A stretch of DNA of 19,769 bases, from positions 1 through 19,769 of the forward strand of contig DASVDW010000108.1 of the NCBI GenBank assembly GCA_036380925.1, written 5' to 3'. The translations under genes were made by a program, and so were the position numbers. The DNA is from JAICLV01 sp036380925. GTDB lineage: Bacteria > Actinomycetota > Actinomycetes > Acidothermales > Acidothermaceae. The notes under the pieces were generated by a model. It was given only the letters and a program-made list of their open reading frames with translations, was not told the origin of the DNA and ran no database searches. Of the stretch, positions 1-7,456 are shown one piece after another. The stretch's first letter is position 1. Every line of letters begins with the position of its first letter.

Positions 1-535
1 GGTCGCGCACGATCGGCGTCGACAAAATCTCGACACCGAGGTCTAGGTCGGCGACCATGCGGCGCACCAAGGCGAGTTGCTGCGCGTCCTTGCGGCCGAA
101 CACCGCCTTGTGCGGGCGGGTCAACGCGAACAGCTTCGCGACGACCGTCAACACGCCGTCGAAATGTCCCGGCCGGCTCGCGCCTTCGAGCCGCTCGCCC
201 ATCGCGCCCGCGCTCACCCGAACCATCAGTGGCCGCGGATACATCACGTCGTCCGCCGGAGCGAACACAATCGCGGCGCCTTCGGCGGCGCACATCCGCA
301 GGTCGGCGTCGAACGTGCGTGGGTAGCGGTCGAGGTCCTCGCTCGGCGCGAACTGCAGCGGATTGACGAAAATGCTGACGATGGTGTGGTCGGCATTGCG
401 CTTTGCCTTGCGCAGCAAGGAGCGATGACCCTCGTGCAAGGCTCCCATCGTCGGCACTAGGGCGACCGAGCCGACGAGACTCGCGCGCGCCGCGTCGAGC
501 TCTGCCCGCGTTCGGACGACGACGGGGTCGCTCAC
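1..535 (-). CDS. panC: Pantothenate synthetase (pantoate--beta-alanine ligase), N-terminal part, cut by window edge
   Basis: PanC joins pantoate and beta-alanine, using ATP through a pantoyl-adenylate, in the last step of pantothenate (coenzyme A precursor) synthesis in the cytosol. About 178 codons are visible. The class-I nucleotidyl-transferase signature PTMGALHEGH is at residues 28-37 (HIGH-like HEGH at 34-37). It is followed by the family block IVSIFVNPLQFAP and, further on, by FGRKDAQQL, matching the usual FGEKDYQQL block with two substitutions. Full-length PanC is about 280-300 residues, so roughly the last third lies outside the window. The start is a GTG at 535-533. Its GTGA overlaps the TGA stop of the upstream DUF2520 gene by 4 bases, so the two are probably translationally coupled. 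Assignment is firm from the motifs; the exact start is inferred from the overlap. Confidence 0.95.
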   Translation of the reverse strand, partial: MSDPVVVRTRAELDAARASLVGSVALVPTMGALHEGHRSLLRKAKRNADHTIVSIFVNPLQFAPSEDLDRYPRTFDADLRMCAAEGAAIVFAPADDVMYPRPLMVRVSAGAMGERLEGASRPGHFDGVLTVVAKLFALTRPHKAVFGRKDAQQLALVRRMVADLDLGVEILSTPIVRD

Positions 536-1446
536 TCGGCCCCCTCACGTCGTCCGGCCAACACGTCGAGCAGCTCGATGGCGTCGTCTGGAGCGAGAAA
601 CCCGGCTGCCAGCGCCCGATCGGCGGTGAGCCGCGCCATCGCGACATAGGCCGCTGTCGTCGCAGGGGAGGCGGATCGCAGCGCGACGACGTGGTCGCGC
701 ACCGTGCCCGCGTCACCGCGGACGACCGGACCGGTGAGGCCGGCGTCGCCGTAGCGCAACGCGTTGTCGAGGGCGGCCGACAGCAGCGGGCCGAGCATTC
801 GTTGCGGGTCGTCCGCACCGGCGCGCCGAAGCAAGTCCATGGACGACGCGACAAGCGTGACCAGGTGGTTGGCGCCCTGGGCGAGCGCGGCGTGATACAG
901 CGGCCGGTTCTCCTCCGCGATCCAAACCGGCTCGCCGCCCATCTCCAGCACCAGGGTCTCGGCGACCGGACGCAGCAGCTCCGGCGCGGTCACGCCGAAC
1001 GAAACGCCGGTCAGCCGGTCGAGGTCGACGCTCGTGCCGGTGAACGTCATGGCGGGGTGAATGGCAAGCGGCAACGCGCCGATCGCGGTCCCCGGTCGCA
1101 ACACGTCGACACCGTGGCGCCCAGAAGTGTGCACGACGAACTGGCCCTGGCGAATGCCGCCAGCGGCGACCAGGCCTTCCACCAGCTTCGGCAGCGCATC
1201 GTCCGGGACCGCGAGAAGCACCAGGTCGACGTCGAGGCCGATCCGGTCCGCGGAGCGGATCTCGACGCCGGGCAGCAACGCGTCGGCGCGGCGCCGAGAC
1301 GCGGTGGAGACCGCCGAGACGGCGACCAGGTTATGTCCGGCGGTCTTGAGCGCGGAACCGAGCACCGCGCCAACCCGGCCGGCGCCGATCACGCCAACAC
1401 GCAACCGACCCGGCCGGTCGGCGGGCTCGATCGGGGCAGACGGCAT
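532..1446 (-). CDS. Rossmann-fold and DUF2520 domain protein, putative ketopantoate reductase-like dehydrogenase
   Basis: A 304-residue cytosolic protein. Residues about 15-45 form a Rossmann dinucleotide-binding motif, VGVIGAGRVG (GxGxxG at 21-26), followed by a strand-helix pattern ending in LVLLAVPDDAL. The second half contains the LAIHPAMTF stretch and a helical region typical of DUF2520 proteins, which resemble 6-phosphogluconate/ketopantoate reductase C-terminal domains. Its stop overlaps the panC start by 4 bases. The orthologue in M. tuberculosis (Rv3603c, from memory) sits in the same place. The link to panC makes a role in pantothenate synthesis, such as NADPH reduction of ketopantoate, a reasonable inference, but the sequence does not prove the substrate. 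The ATG at 1446 follows a purine-rich stretch (GGAACGAAGCGAGC) and a 94-bp gap. Confidence 0.88.
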   Translation of the reverse strand: MPSAPIEPADRPGRLRVGVIGAGRVGAVLGSALKTAGHNLVAVSAVSTASRRRADALLPGVEIRSADRIGLDVDLVLLAVPDDALPKLVEGLVAAGGIRQGQFVVHTSGRHGVDVLRPGTAIGALPLAIHPAMTFTGTSVDLDRLTGVSFGVTAPELLRPVAETLVLEMGGEPVWIAEENRPLYHAALAQGANHLVTLVASSMDLLRRAGADDPQRMLGPLLSAALDNALRYGDAGLTGPVVRGDAGTVRDHVVALRSASPATTAAYVAMARLTADRALAAGFLAPDDAIELLDVLAGRREGAE

Positions 1447-1481
1447 GCTCGCTTCGTTCCAGTCCTGACGGGGTACCGGAC

Positions 1482-1520
1482 GCCGTCGAGCCTACCGGGC
1501 GTCCGACCTGCCGACCGACG
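1482..1520 (-). promoter_or_regulatory. Possible promoter for the DUF2520-panC pair
   Basis: The 94-bp gap 1447-1540 is the only real break in the minus-strand series below folE. On the minus strand it contains TAGGCT (1494-1489), an acceptable actinobacterial -10 hexamer (TANNNT), about 45 bases before the DUF2520 start. No convincing -35 box lies at the right spacing. This is a weak, motif-only suggestion. Confidence 0.25.
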
Positions 1521-1540
1521 TCCGCCGACCGGCGTGCGGT

Positions 1541-2917
1541 TCAGGGCGTAGAACCCCGGAACTGCACGCCGGTCTCGGCAGCGGGATCCGCGGACATCCA
1601 GCGGTCTGGCGCCGCGGCGGCCCGACCCTGCCGCGCCCGGGTCGCCTCTTCGTCGAGCAACCGCCGCGCCTCGGCGATGTCGCGATCCGGCGCGATCACG
1701 TCGACCGGGCCGTGCGTCGAATGCACGTGCAAGGTCCCCAGCCGCAGCAACCGCTGCAGCGGCCCGACCGACAGCGCGACGCTTTGAATCTTCTCGTGCC
1801 GCATCACCGCGCGCACCGACGTCAACACACCGCTGCGGACGACGAACACCTGGTCGTTCGAGCCGGCGCGAAAAGTCCACCACCGAAGCGGTGAGCGCCA
1901 TCGCGCCCGGCTTGGGACGCGACGCATGTCGACGTCCGAGATATCGATGCCCGGCAGCACCCGCGCGAGAATGACGTCCGCTTGGGCACGGCTGCCGACC
2001 GGCAACAGCGTGGAGTTGTGGTGATGGCCCTCGTCGGCCCGCCGGCCGGCATAACCGGCGATGTTGGCCTCCACCCGCACCCAGCCGGGCAGCCGCCACA
2101 CCAGCGGCTGCACCACCCGGACCGCCTGCACACGTCCGGGTGGCACGGTTTGGGCGCGCGTCTCCAGCAAGCCATGCCGAAGCCGCAGCCCGTCGGGGGA
2201 GTCGGCGACGGTGAAGTTCGCATGGGCCTGGATGGTCTGCCACAGCGGCGCGACGACGCCGAGCACACCGGGAAGCGCCACGCCCACGATGCCGAGCGAC
2301 CGGCTGGCAAACGCCACCGCCAGCACGACGGCGATCCAGCAAAACGCGAGCAGCGCCGCCGTGGACAGCAACGCGCCGCCGACGACAGCCCCGGTCTTGA
2401 CCTGCGCCAGCGGGCGTTCCGGCGCCTCAGGCGTGCGATGGTCAAGGCCCGCCGCCATGGCGAGCAGCGAAGCGCGCAACGCTTGCGCGTCAGCCAACCG
2501 CAGGTACGCGATCGCGACCCGACCCTCTGCACCGCCCGCCATGTCGAGTTTGAGTTCGGCGAGTCCGAGCATCCGGGCGAAGAGCGGCTGCACGACGTCG
2601 ATCGCCTGCAGGCGGTCTATCCGCACCCTGCGCACGCGCTTGACGAGCACGCCGCTGCTCACCCGGACGTCGCCGTCGGCGATGCGGTAGGTGGTGAACG
2701 CCCAGGACATGTACGACGCCACCGCCGCGAGCGCCGCCAGGCCCACGCCGATCAGCGGCAGCCAGCGCCCGAACTGTTCGGCGCCGCGCAGGTTCACCAC
2801 CGCGACACCGACGAGACCGACAACGACCCGCCCCGCCTTGACCAACGGACTCGCCGGATGTGTGCGACCCTCACGGGAAACCTGGACGACGTCGGCCAGC
2901 ACGCGCAGCTCCCTCAC
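1541..2917 (-). CDS. Membrane protein with three bacterial PH (bPH2, YdbT-like) domains
   Basis: A 458-residue protein of the YdbT family. Hydrophobic segments lie near residues 30-44, 52-70, 176-203 and 208-226. Three copies of the bPH2 (formerly DUF304) pattern follow. The first is at about 72-140 (YRIADGDVRVSSGVL, then RIDRLQAIDVVQPL). The second is at 235-290 (PGRVQAVRVVQPLVWRLPGW). The third is at 356-410 (VRSGVL, then RHEKIQSVALSVGPLQRLL). The recurring 'G.L..R...VP..R.Q.V....' signature is diagnostic. The biochemical role of YdbS/YdbT proteins is not settled; a B. subtilis operon is linked to bacteriocin resistance. The GTG start at 2917 overlaps the stop of the smaller PH protein (GTGA), giving the familiar small-PH/large-PH pair. 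Confidence 0.88.
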   Translation of the reverse strand: MRELRVLADVVQVSREGRTHPASPLVKAGRVVVGLVGVAVVNLRGAEQFGRWLPLIGVGLAALAAVASYMSWAFTTYRIADGDVRVSSGVLVKRVRRVRIDRLQAIDVVQPLFARMLGLAELKLDMAGGAEGRVAIAYLRLADAQALRASLLAMAAGLDHRTPEAPERPLAQVKTGAVVGGALLSTAALLAFCWIAVVLAVAFASRSLGIVGVALPGVLGVVAPLWQTIQAHANFTVADSPDGLRLRHGLLETRAQTVPPGRVQAVRVVQPLVWRLPGWVRVEANIAGYAGRRADEGHHHNSTLLPVGSRAQADVILARVLPGIDISDVDMRRVPSRARWRSPLRWWTFRAGSNDQVFVVRSGVLTSVRAVMRHEKIQSVALSVGPLQRLLRLGTLHVHSTHGPVDVIAPDRDIAEARRLLDEEATRARQGRAAAAPDRWMSADPAAETGVQFRGSTP

Positions 2918-3411
2918 AACCCGGCGGATCGCGCTTCGCCGAGCGCAGCCAGCCGGTCGCGCAACCGAGCCGCCTCATCCGGCGGCAAGCCGCGAATGCG
3001 CGCGTCGGTTCCGGCGGACGCGGTGTGCAACCGCACGGTGGCGATGCCGAACTTGCGTTCGACCGGGCCGGCGGTCACGTCGACGAGTTGCATCCGGCCG
3101 TAGGGAACGACGACGAGCCGGCGGAACAAGACACCGTGCGTAACCAGCAAATCCTCAGCCCGTTCGGCATAGCCCCAGGACCGATAGTTGCGATCGATGA
3201 CGCCTATTGCCACCGACGTCGCCGCCGCAAGCACGCCTGCGGCCACCGCGGCCGCCAGCCACACGCCGCTAGCCGCGGCGGCGATCAGCGCGACGGCGAA
3301 CAACGCCGCGCATCCGCCAATCGCGATCGCCCGCCGCATCACGCGAAGCTGCGGTGAGACCTTCGACCACTCATGCGTCGGCGACGCGAACGCTTGCTCC
3401 ATCTCGCTCAT
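2914..3411 (-). CDS. Small bPH2-domain membrane protein (YdbS-like)
   Basis: A 165-residue protein. A hydrophobic hairpin (about residues 27-69, alanine-rich) precedes one bPH2 domain at about 71-145, containing YAERAEDLLVTHGVLFRR and then VPYGRMQLVDVTAGPVERKFG, the standard 'R.Q.V....g...r.fG' signature. It is the usual partner of the larger PH protein encoded next, and the two may form a membrane complex, which is inferred from pairing alone. I chose the ATG at 3411 because it overlaps the DUF3180 stop by one base (TGATG) and starts just before the conserved HEW stretch. A longer frame reaches 3456, but that extension is arginine-rich and lies inside the upstream gene. Confidence 0.88.
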   Translation of the reverse strand: MSEMEQAFASPTHEWSKVSPQLRVMRRAIAIGGCAALFAVALIAAAASGVWLAAAVAAGVLAAATSVAIGVIDRNYRSWGYAERAEDLLVTHGVLFRRLVVVPYGRMQLVDVTAGPVERKFGIATVRLHTASAGTDARIRGLPPDEAARLRDRLAALGEARSAGL

Positions 3412-3872
3412 CACGAACGCCCGTCGTCGTCGGGCGGCTTGGGCACCCGGCAGCAATGCTCGAGGAACAGCGCGGCGGCGATCAGCGCCACCGACGCGGC
3501 GAGGCTGATGCCGCTCGCGCGGCTGTCGGCGTTGATCCGCGGCTTTCCGAGGTGGCGCAGCGTGTAGACCAAGAATCCCGCGTACAGCCCGCCGACGACG
3601 GCGGCCGCGTGACTGCTCGCCTTGGCCAACACGGCAAGCCGCGCGACGAAGATGGGGTCAAGCCGATGGCGGGCCGGCTGCCGCGCGTTGCGCAGCCGAT
3701 TGCGCACCGAAAACGCGAACGCCAACTCGGCGATCGCCAGTATCACCAGGGTGAGCGGACCGGCGATCGGCAACGCCGGCCACGAGTCGTATTCCTTGGA
3801 GACGACCAGCCAGCTGACGATGCCGGCCAGCAAGCCGATCGCGAGCAACACCGTCCAACGGGTTGGCCGCAT
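3411..3872 (-). CDS. DUF3180 family integral membrane protein
   Basis: A 153-residue protein with four predicted membrane helices (about 7-24, 34-53, 78-105 and 121-138). It begins MRPTRWTVLLAIGLLAG, has a basic loop (VRNRLRNARQPARHRLDP), then conserved small residues before LVYTLRHL. The C-terminal tail is short and acidic-basic. Length, topology and position right after folK match the actinobacterial DUF3180 family (Rv3605c position in M. tuberculosis, from memory). No function is established. The ATG at 3872 overlaps the folK stop by one base (TGATG), so expression is probably coupled to the folate genes. A longer upstream frame exists but lies inside folK and is low-complexity. Confidence 0.85.
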   Translation of the reverse strand: MRPTRWTVLLAIGLLAGIVSWLVVSKEYDSWPALPIAGPLTLVILAIAELAFAFSVRNRLRNARQPARHRLDPIFVARLAVLAKASSHAAAVVGGLYAGFLVYTLRHLGKPRINADSRASGISLAASVALIAAALFLEHCCRVPKPPDDDGRS

Positions 3873-4375
3873 CAACCCACCCCCGGCAACGTCAGCCGCG
3901 CGTCGTCCATCCGACGCACGCCAGCCGTGTCGACGTTCGCGAGCAGGTCGACGACCCGCCCGCGCCCTGGCAGCGTCGCGTCGGGAGCGACCTCCGCCCA
4001 CGGCGCGAGCACGAACCCACGTTCATGCGCGCGGGGGTGCGGCAAGGTGAGAACCGGGTCGTCGCTTGCGACGTCGTCGTACGCGATGATGTCGACGTCG
4101 AGGGTGCGCGGTCCCCATCGCTCCAACCGCTCTCGGCCAGCCGCCTGCTCGATGGCGTGCGCCAGGTCGAGCAACTCCATGGCAGACAACGCGGTGTCGA
4201 GTAACACGACCGCGTTGCAGTAGTCGGGTTGGGGCGGCCCTCCCACCGGGGCGGTTTGATAGACGCCTGACACCGCGGTCAGTTTCCCCGCGCTCGCGAG
4301 CGCGTCCACCGCGGACTGCAGTGCCCGCACGCGATCGCCAAGGTTCGCGCCGAGCGCGACGACGGCGCGGCTCAA
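3872..4375 (-). CDS. folK: 2-amino-4-hydroxy-6-hydroxymethyldihydropteridine pyrophosphokinase (HPPK)
   Basis: FolK transfers pyrophosphate from ATP to 6-hydroxymethyl-7,8-dihydropterin, making the substrate for FolP. The protein is 167 residues, normal for the family. It shows VALGANLGDR near the N terminus, the pterin/ATP region VYQTAPVGGPPQPDYCNAV, and the signature RWGPRTLDVDIIAYDD with the metal-binding pair D93 and D95. The C-terminal block LPHPRAHERGFVLAPWAEVAPD is also present. The only well placed start is a TTG at 4375-4373, overlapping the folB stop by 4 bases (TTGA). A longer frame to 4492 starts inside folB and has no family similarity before the conserved SRAVVALG. The TTG is inferred from frame and overlap. 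Confidence 0.93.
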   Translation of the reverse strand: MSRAVVALGANLGDRVRALQSAVDALASAGKLTAVSGVYQTAPVGGPPQPDYCNAVVLLDTALSAMELLDLAHAIEQAAGRERLERWGPRTLDVDIIAYDDVASDDPVLTLPHPRAHERGFVLAPWAEVAPDATLPGRGRVVDLLANVDTAGVRRMDDARLTLPGVG

Positions 4376-4776
4376 GACTCGCCCCGTGTCCGGCGGATCG
4401 TCACCACGACGTCGCCAAACGGCAGCGGTATCGGCGCGTGCGGCTTGTGCACGCTCACCTCCACGCTGTCGACGCGCGGTTCGGCCAGGCACGCGTCCGC
4501 GATTCGCCCGGCGAGGGTCTCGATCAGCTTGACCGGCTCACCTCCGACGATCGACGTCACCACCTGCGCCACGGCCGCGTAGTTCACCGTGTCGGACAGC
4601 TCGTCGGACGCCGCGGACGGCCGGGTGTCGAAATAAAGGACGACGTCAACGACGAAGTCCTGTCCCTCGACGCGCTCATAGTCGAAGACACCGTGGTGTC
4701 CCCAGGTCTTAAGTCCACGCAGCTCGACGCGGTCTGCCGCACCGCTGGTCACGTCGCTCCTCACCTCGCCGGTCAT
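4372..4776 (-). CDS. folB: Dihydroneopterin aldolase
   Basis: FolB splits 7,8-dihydroneopterin to 6-hydroxymethyl-7,8-dihydropterin and glycolaldehyde in the cytosol. The 134-residue protein carries the family pattern: GLKTWGHHGVFDYERVEGQDFVVD (read in two parts, 21-33 and 34-44), DTVNYAAVAQVV at 62-73, LIETLAGRIAD at 84-94, and SVHKPHAPIP around 108-117 with the catalytic lysine K111. The first conserved motif has GHHG where many homologues have GYHG. The ATG at 4776 overlaps the folP stop (ATGA), which favours it over the in-frame ATG at 4791. Downstream, its stop overlaps the folK TTG. Confidence 0.94.
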   Translation of the reverse strand: MTGEVRSDVTSGAADRVELRGLKTWGHHGVFDYERVEGQDFVVDVVLYFDTRPSAASDELSDTVNYAAVAQVVTSIVGGEPVKLIETLAGRIADACLAEPRVDSVEVSVHKPHAPIPLPFGDVVVTIRRTRGES

Positions 4777-5630
4777 GGTTGGGCTCTCCACCGCGCAGCC
4801 ACCCGCACGGCGTCGACGTCAGGGGCGGGCGCGTGCACTCGCACACCCCATGCGCCGGCCGCGGCGACGAGCGCGGTCACGGCGGCGCTCGCGTGGTCGC
4901 GCCGCTCCGCCGGACGAGGTGCGCCGTCGACCGCCAGCAGGTGACCGAGGAACGCCTTGCGCGACGCGCCGACAAGCACCGGACGGCCGAGCGACGCCAC
5001 CGCGTCAAGATGCTTGAGCAGCGCCCAGTTGTGGCCGGCGCCGGGCTTCTTGGCGAAGCCGATCCCCGGATCCAGCACGATTTGCTCCATCGCGACGCCG
5101 TCGGAGACGACGGCGTCGATCCGCTCCGACAGTTCCCGGCGCACGTCCGCGACGACGTCCGAGTATTGCGCCCTTGTTTGCATGTCGACGCTGTGGCCAC
5201 GCCAATGCATGACGACGTAGGCGACGCCCGCGGCGGCCACGAAAGACGCCATCTTCGAGTCGGCGAGCCCGCCGCTGACGTCGTTCACCAAAATGGCCCC
5301 GGCGTCCACCGCGCGACGCGCGACCTCGCTGTTCATCGTGTCGATGCTCACCGCTCCGGCACGCGTCAGCGCCGTCACGACCGGCAACACGCGGCGCAAC
5401 TCCTCGGCCGGATCGACCCGCAGCGCGCCCGGCCTGGTCGACTCCCCTCCGACGTCGACGATGTCGACGCCCATCGCGAAGAGCTCAAGCCCGTGCTCGA
5501 TCGCGCGCGCGTGATCGAAGAACCGCCCCCCATCGGAGAACGAGTCGGGGGTGACGTTCAACACGCCCATGACGCGGCACCGGTGGAGCTCCGGAAAGCC
5601 GACGACGTAAGGGAATTCGACTTCGGTCAT
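4773..5630 (-). CDS. folP: Dihydropteroate synthase
   Basis: FolP condenses p-aminobenzoate with the HPPK product to form 7,8-dihydropteroate; it is the sulfonamide target. The 285-residue protein has every TIM-barrel landmark: VMGVLNVTPDSFSDGG at 20-35 (metal-binding Asn), DIVDVGGESTRPGA around 56-69, SIDTMNSEVARRAV, ILVNDVSGG, VVMHWRG, LDPGIGFAKK and the C-terminal VLVGASRKAFLG. The GESTRPG and GASRK loops appear complete, so an active enzyme is expected. The ATG at 5630 overlaps the TGA of the DUF2156 gene (ATGA). The open frame continues upstream to 6053, but that part is antisense-like low-complexity sequence inside the neighbour and is not counted. Confidence 0.96.
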   Translation of the reverse strand: MTEVEFPYVVGFPELHRCRVMGVLNVTPDSFSDGGRFFDHARAIEHGLELFAMGVDIVDVGGESTRPGALRVDPAEELRRVLPVVTALTRAGAVSIDTMNSEVARRAVDAGAILVNDVSGGLADSKMASFVAAAGVAYVVMHWRGHSVDMQTRAQYSDVVADVRRELSERIDAVVSDGVAMEQIVLDPGIGFAKKPGAGHNWALLKHLDAVASLGRPVLVGASRKAFLGHLLAVDGAPRPAERRDHASAAVTALVAAAGAWGVRVHAPAPDVDAVRVAARWRAQP

Positions 5631-7423
5631 GCCGGCGCGCCCAGTCTCAGCAGACGCCGGGCTTGCGACACGCGCGGATGTGGCCAAATGATGAACGCCT
5701 CCGCCTCCAACGCGGCGATCGCGATGCGCGGCAAATCGCGGGCCGCCGGATAGACGATGTAGCGCGGCACCCACTCCGGCTGGAATTTGGCGTTGAAGCG
5801 GTACAGCGACTCGATCTGGAACCAACGCGAGGCGAACACCAGCAATCCTCGCCAGGCGCGCAAGATCGGGCCGGCGCCAAGGCGACCGCCGCGCTCCAAC
5901 GCGGAGCGGAAAACCGCGAAGTTGAGCGACACCCGCTTCACACCAAGTGAGGGGCACGCCCGCAAGGCCGCGGTGATCAGGAATTCGTTCAATCCGGGTT
6001 CGGCGGCGCGGTCGCGGCGCATCAAGTCGAGCGACAGGCCGTCGTCTCCCCACGGCACGAAGTGCAGGAACGCGCGAAGCACGCCGTCCTTCATCGCCGC
6101 GACGCCGACGCAGTCACCATCCGCCGGGTCGCCGAACCGACCCAGCGCCATCGAGTAGCCGCGTTCGGTCTCGGCGCCGCGCCACCGCGCCGCGTGCTCG
6201 CGATACGCCGCCGCCTGTTCGGGCGACAGGTCGCGCACACGGGTCACCTCCGCGACGTAGCCGGCGCGCTGAACTCGATGGACCATCTGCCGAACGTTTC
6301 GCATGGTGCGGCCGTCAAGACTGAACTCTGCGACATCGACGACCGCCTCGTCGCCGAACTCGAGCGCGGACATCTGCGTCTCGCGCGTCCACACCTCGCC
6401 GCCGAGCTCACTGCAGCCGAGCACCGCCGGCACCCATGCGTGCCGCTCGGCCTCCGCCATGAACTCCTTGACGGCTCCGGGCCACGCCTCCGGATCGCCG
6501 AGGGGATCGCCGCTCGCCAGCATCACCCCGGACACCACGCGATATGCGATGCAGGACTTGCCGGTTGGCGACCACAGCACGCTCTTGTCGCGGCGTAAGG
6601 CGAAATAGCCCAGCGAGTCGCGGTCGCCGTGCGTCCGGAGCAGGTCGCGCATTCGCCGCTCGTCGGACGACGCCAGCATCGCGCGTGGCTCGGCCGGGCG
6701 AAACAACAGATACGCCGTCACCAGCGCCGTCAGCGCTCCCATGGCCACCAACGTCGCCGCGATGAGGTCGCCGGTTCTATCCCCTTTGAAATGCAGTGGA
6801 CCGGACACGCCGACCAGGCCGTACGCGACGTGTTGAGTGACCCGGTCGAAGGAGACCGAGCCGACGACCTGCCCGCGGCGCACCTCAATCAGCAAGCAGC
6901 CGACGCCGAAGCTCGCGACCGCCAAACCGACGAACGCGAACAACGCGCGCCACCGAGTGCGCGGGTCGCCGACCGCGAAGAACTCGTCTCGAAACAGCAG
7001 CAGGCCGACCAACATCGCTCCGTCGATGGGCAGCCAGGCTGGCGCGTCGCCGAGGTCGGGCCGGTGCACGAAATGCAGCACGAAGCTGACGGCGAGGACG
7101 ACGACCACGGCCTGCCAGGCGCGCCGCTTGCGCCGCCGCAACGCGTGCGACAGCAGGATCAGCAACCCGCCGGAGACCAACAACGCGGCGGCGGCCACGC
7201 CGCGGATCAACGCGGTGTCGACCGTGCCGGGCAGCACGTGGTCGATGACCTTCACCCGCTCCCACAGGTGCGGGCGCACGACCATCGCGATGTTGCGCAA
7301 GCCGAGGACGAGGGTGACCAGGCTCGCGACGAACGGCACCCATCGCCGGTGCGCGCGTCGCTCGCCGATGGCGGGGTCGGCGCCGGCGGACACGCGTCGG
7401 CGGGCGAGGTGCGCTCGTGGCAT
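5627..7423 (-). CDS. DUF2156 / phosphatidylglycerol lysyltransferase-like membrane protein (MprF C-domain type)
   Basis: A protein of about 598 residues. The first 245 are membrane-embedded, with about five or six hydrophobic segments (roughly 29-50, 72-93, 103-119, 132-150, 160-180, 220-243). The cytosolic half (270-590) has the DUF2156 double-GNAT pattern of aminoacyl-phosphatidylglycerol synthases: LGYFALRRDKSVLWSP, VSGVMLASGDPLGD, MRNVRQMVHRVQRAGY, LDLMRRDRAAEPGLNEFLI in pieces, LNFAVFRSALERG, and the late SLYRFNAKFQPEWVPRY. Such enzymes add lysine or another amino acid from charged tRNA to membrane lipid. No lysyl-tRNA synthetase is fused, unlike mycobacterial LysX. The ATG at 7423 has AAGGA ten bases upstream; a GTG at 7441 is the alternative. 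The stop overlaps the folP start (ATGA). Substrate is inferred from family only. Confidence 0.85.
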   Translation of the reverse strand: MPRAHLARRRVSAGADPAIGERRAHRRWVPFVASLVTLVLGLRNIAMVVRPHLWERVKVIDHVLPGTVDTALIRGVAAAALLVSGGLLILLSHALRRRKRRAWQAVVVVLAVSFVLHFVHRPDLGDAPAWLPIDGAMLVGLLLFRDEFFAVGDPRTRWRALFAFVGLAVASFGVGCLLIEVRRGQVVGSVSFDRVTQHVAYGLVGVSGPLHFKGDRTGDLIAATLVAMGALTALVTAYLLFRPAEPRAMLASSDERRMRDLLRTHGDRDSLGYFALRRDKSVLWSPTGKSCIAYRVVSGVMLASGDPLGDPEAWPGAVKEFMAEAERHAWVPAVLGCSELGGEVWTRETQMSALEFGDEAVVDVAEFSLDGRTMRNVRQMVHRVQRAGYVAEVTRVRDLSPEQAAAYREHAARWRGAETERGYSMALGRFGDPADGDCVGVAAMKDGVLRAFLHFVPWGDDGLSLDLMRRDRAAEPGLNEFLITAALRACPSLGVKRVSLNFAVFRSALERGGRLGAGPILRAWRGLLVFASRWFQIESLYRFNAKFQPEWVPRYIVYPAARDLPRIAIAALEAEAFIIWPHPRVSQARRLLRLGAPA

Positions 7424-7456
7424 ACGAGGAGAATCCTTCACCGCGGACTCGCGCCG

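Noticed and set aside
4776..4791. Longer FolB start (ATG at 4791, giving 139 residues).
   Set aside because: The ATG at 4776 sits in an ATGA overlap with the folP stop, matching the other junctions. The extension adds only five residues with no conservation expected.
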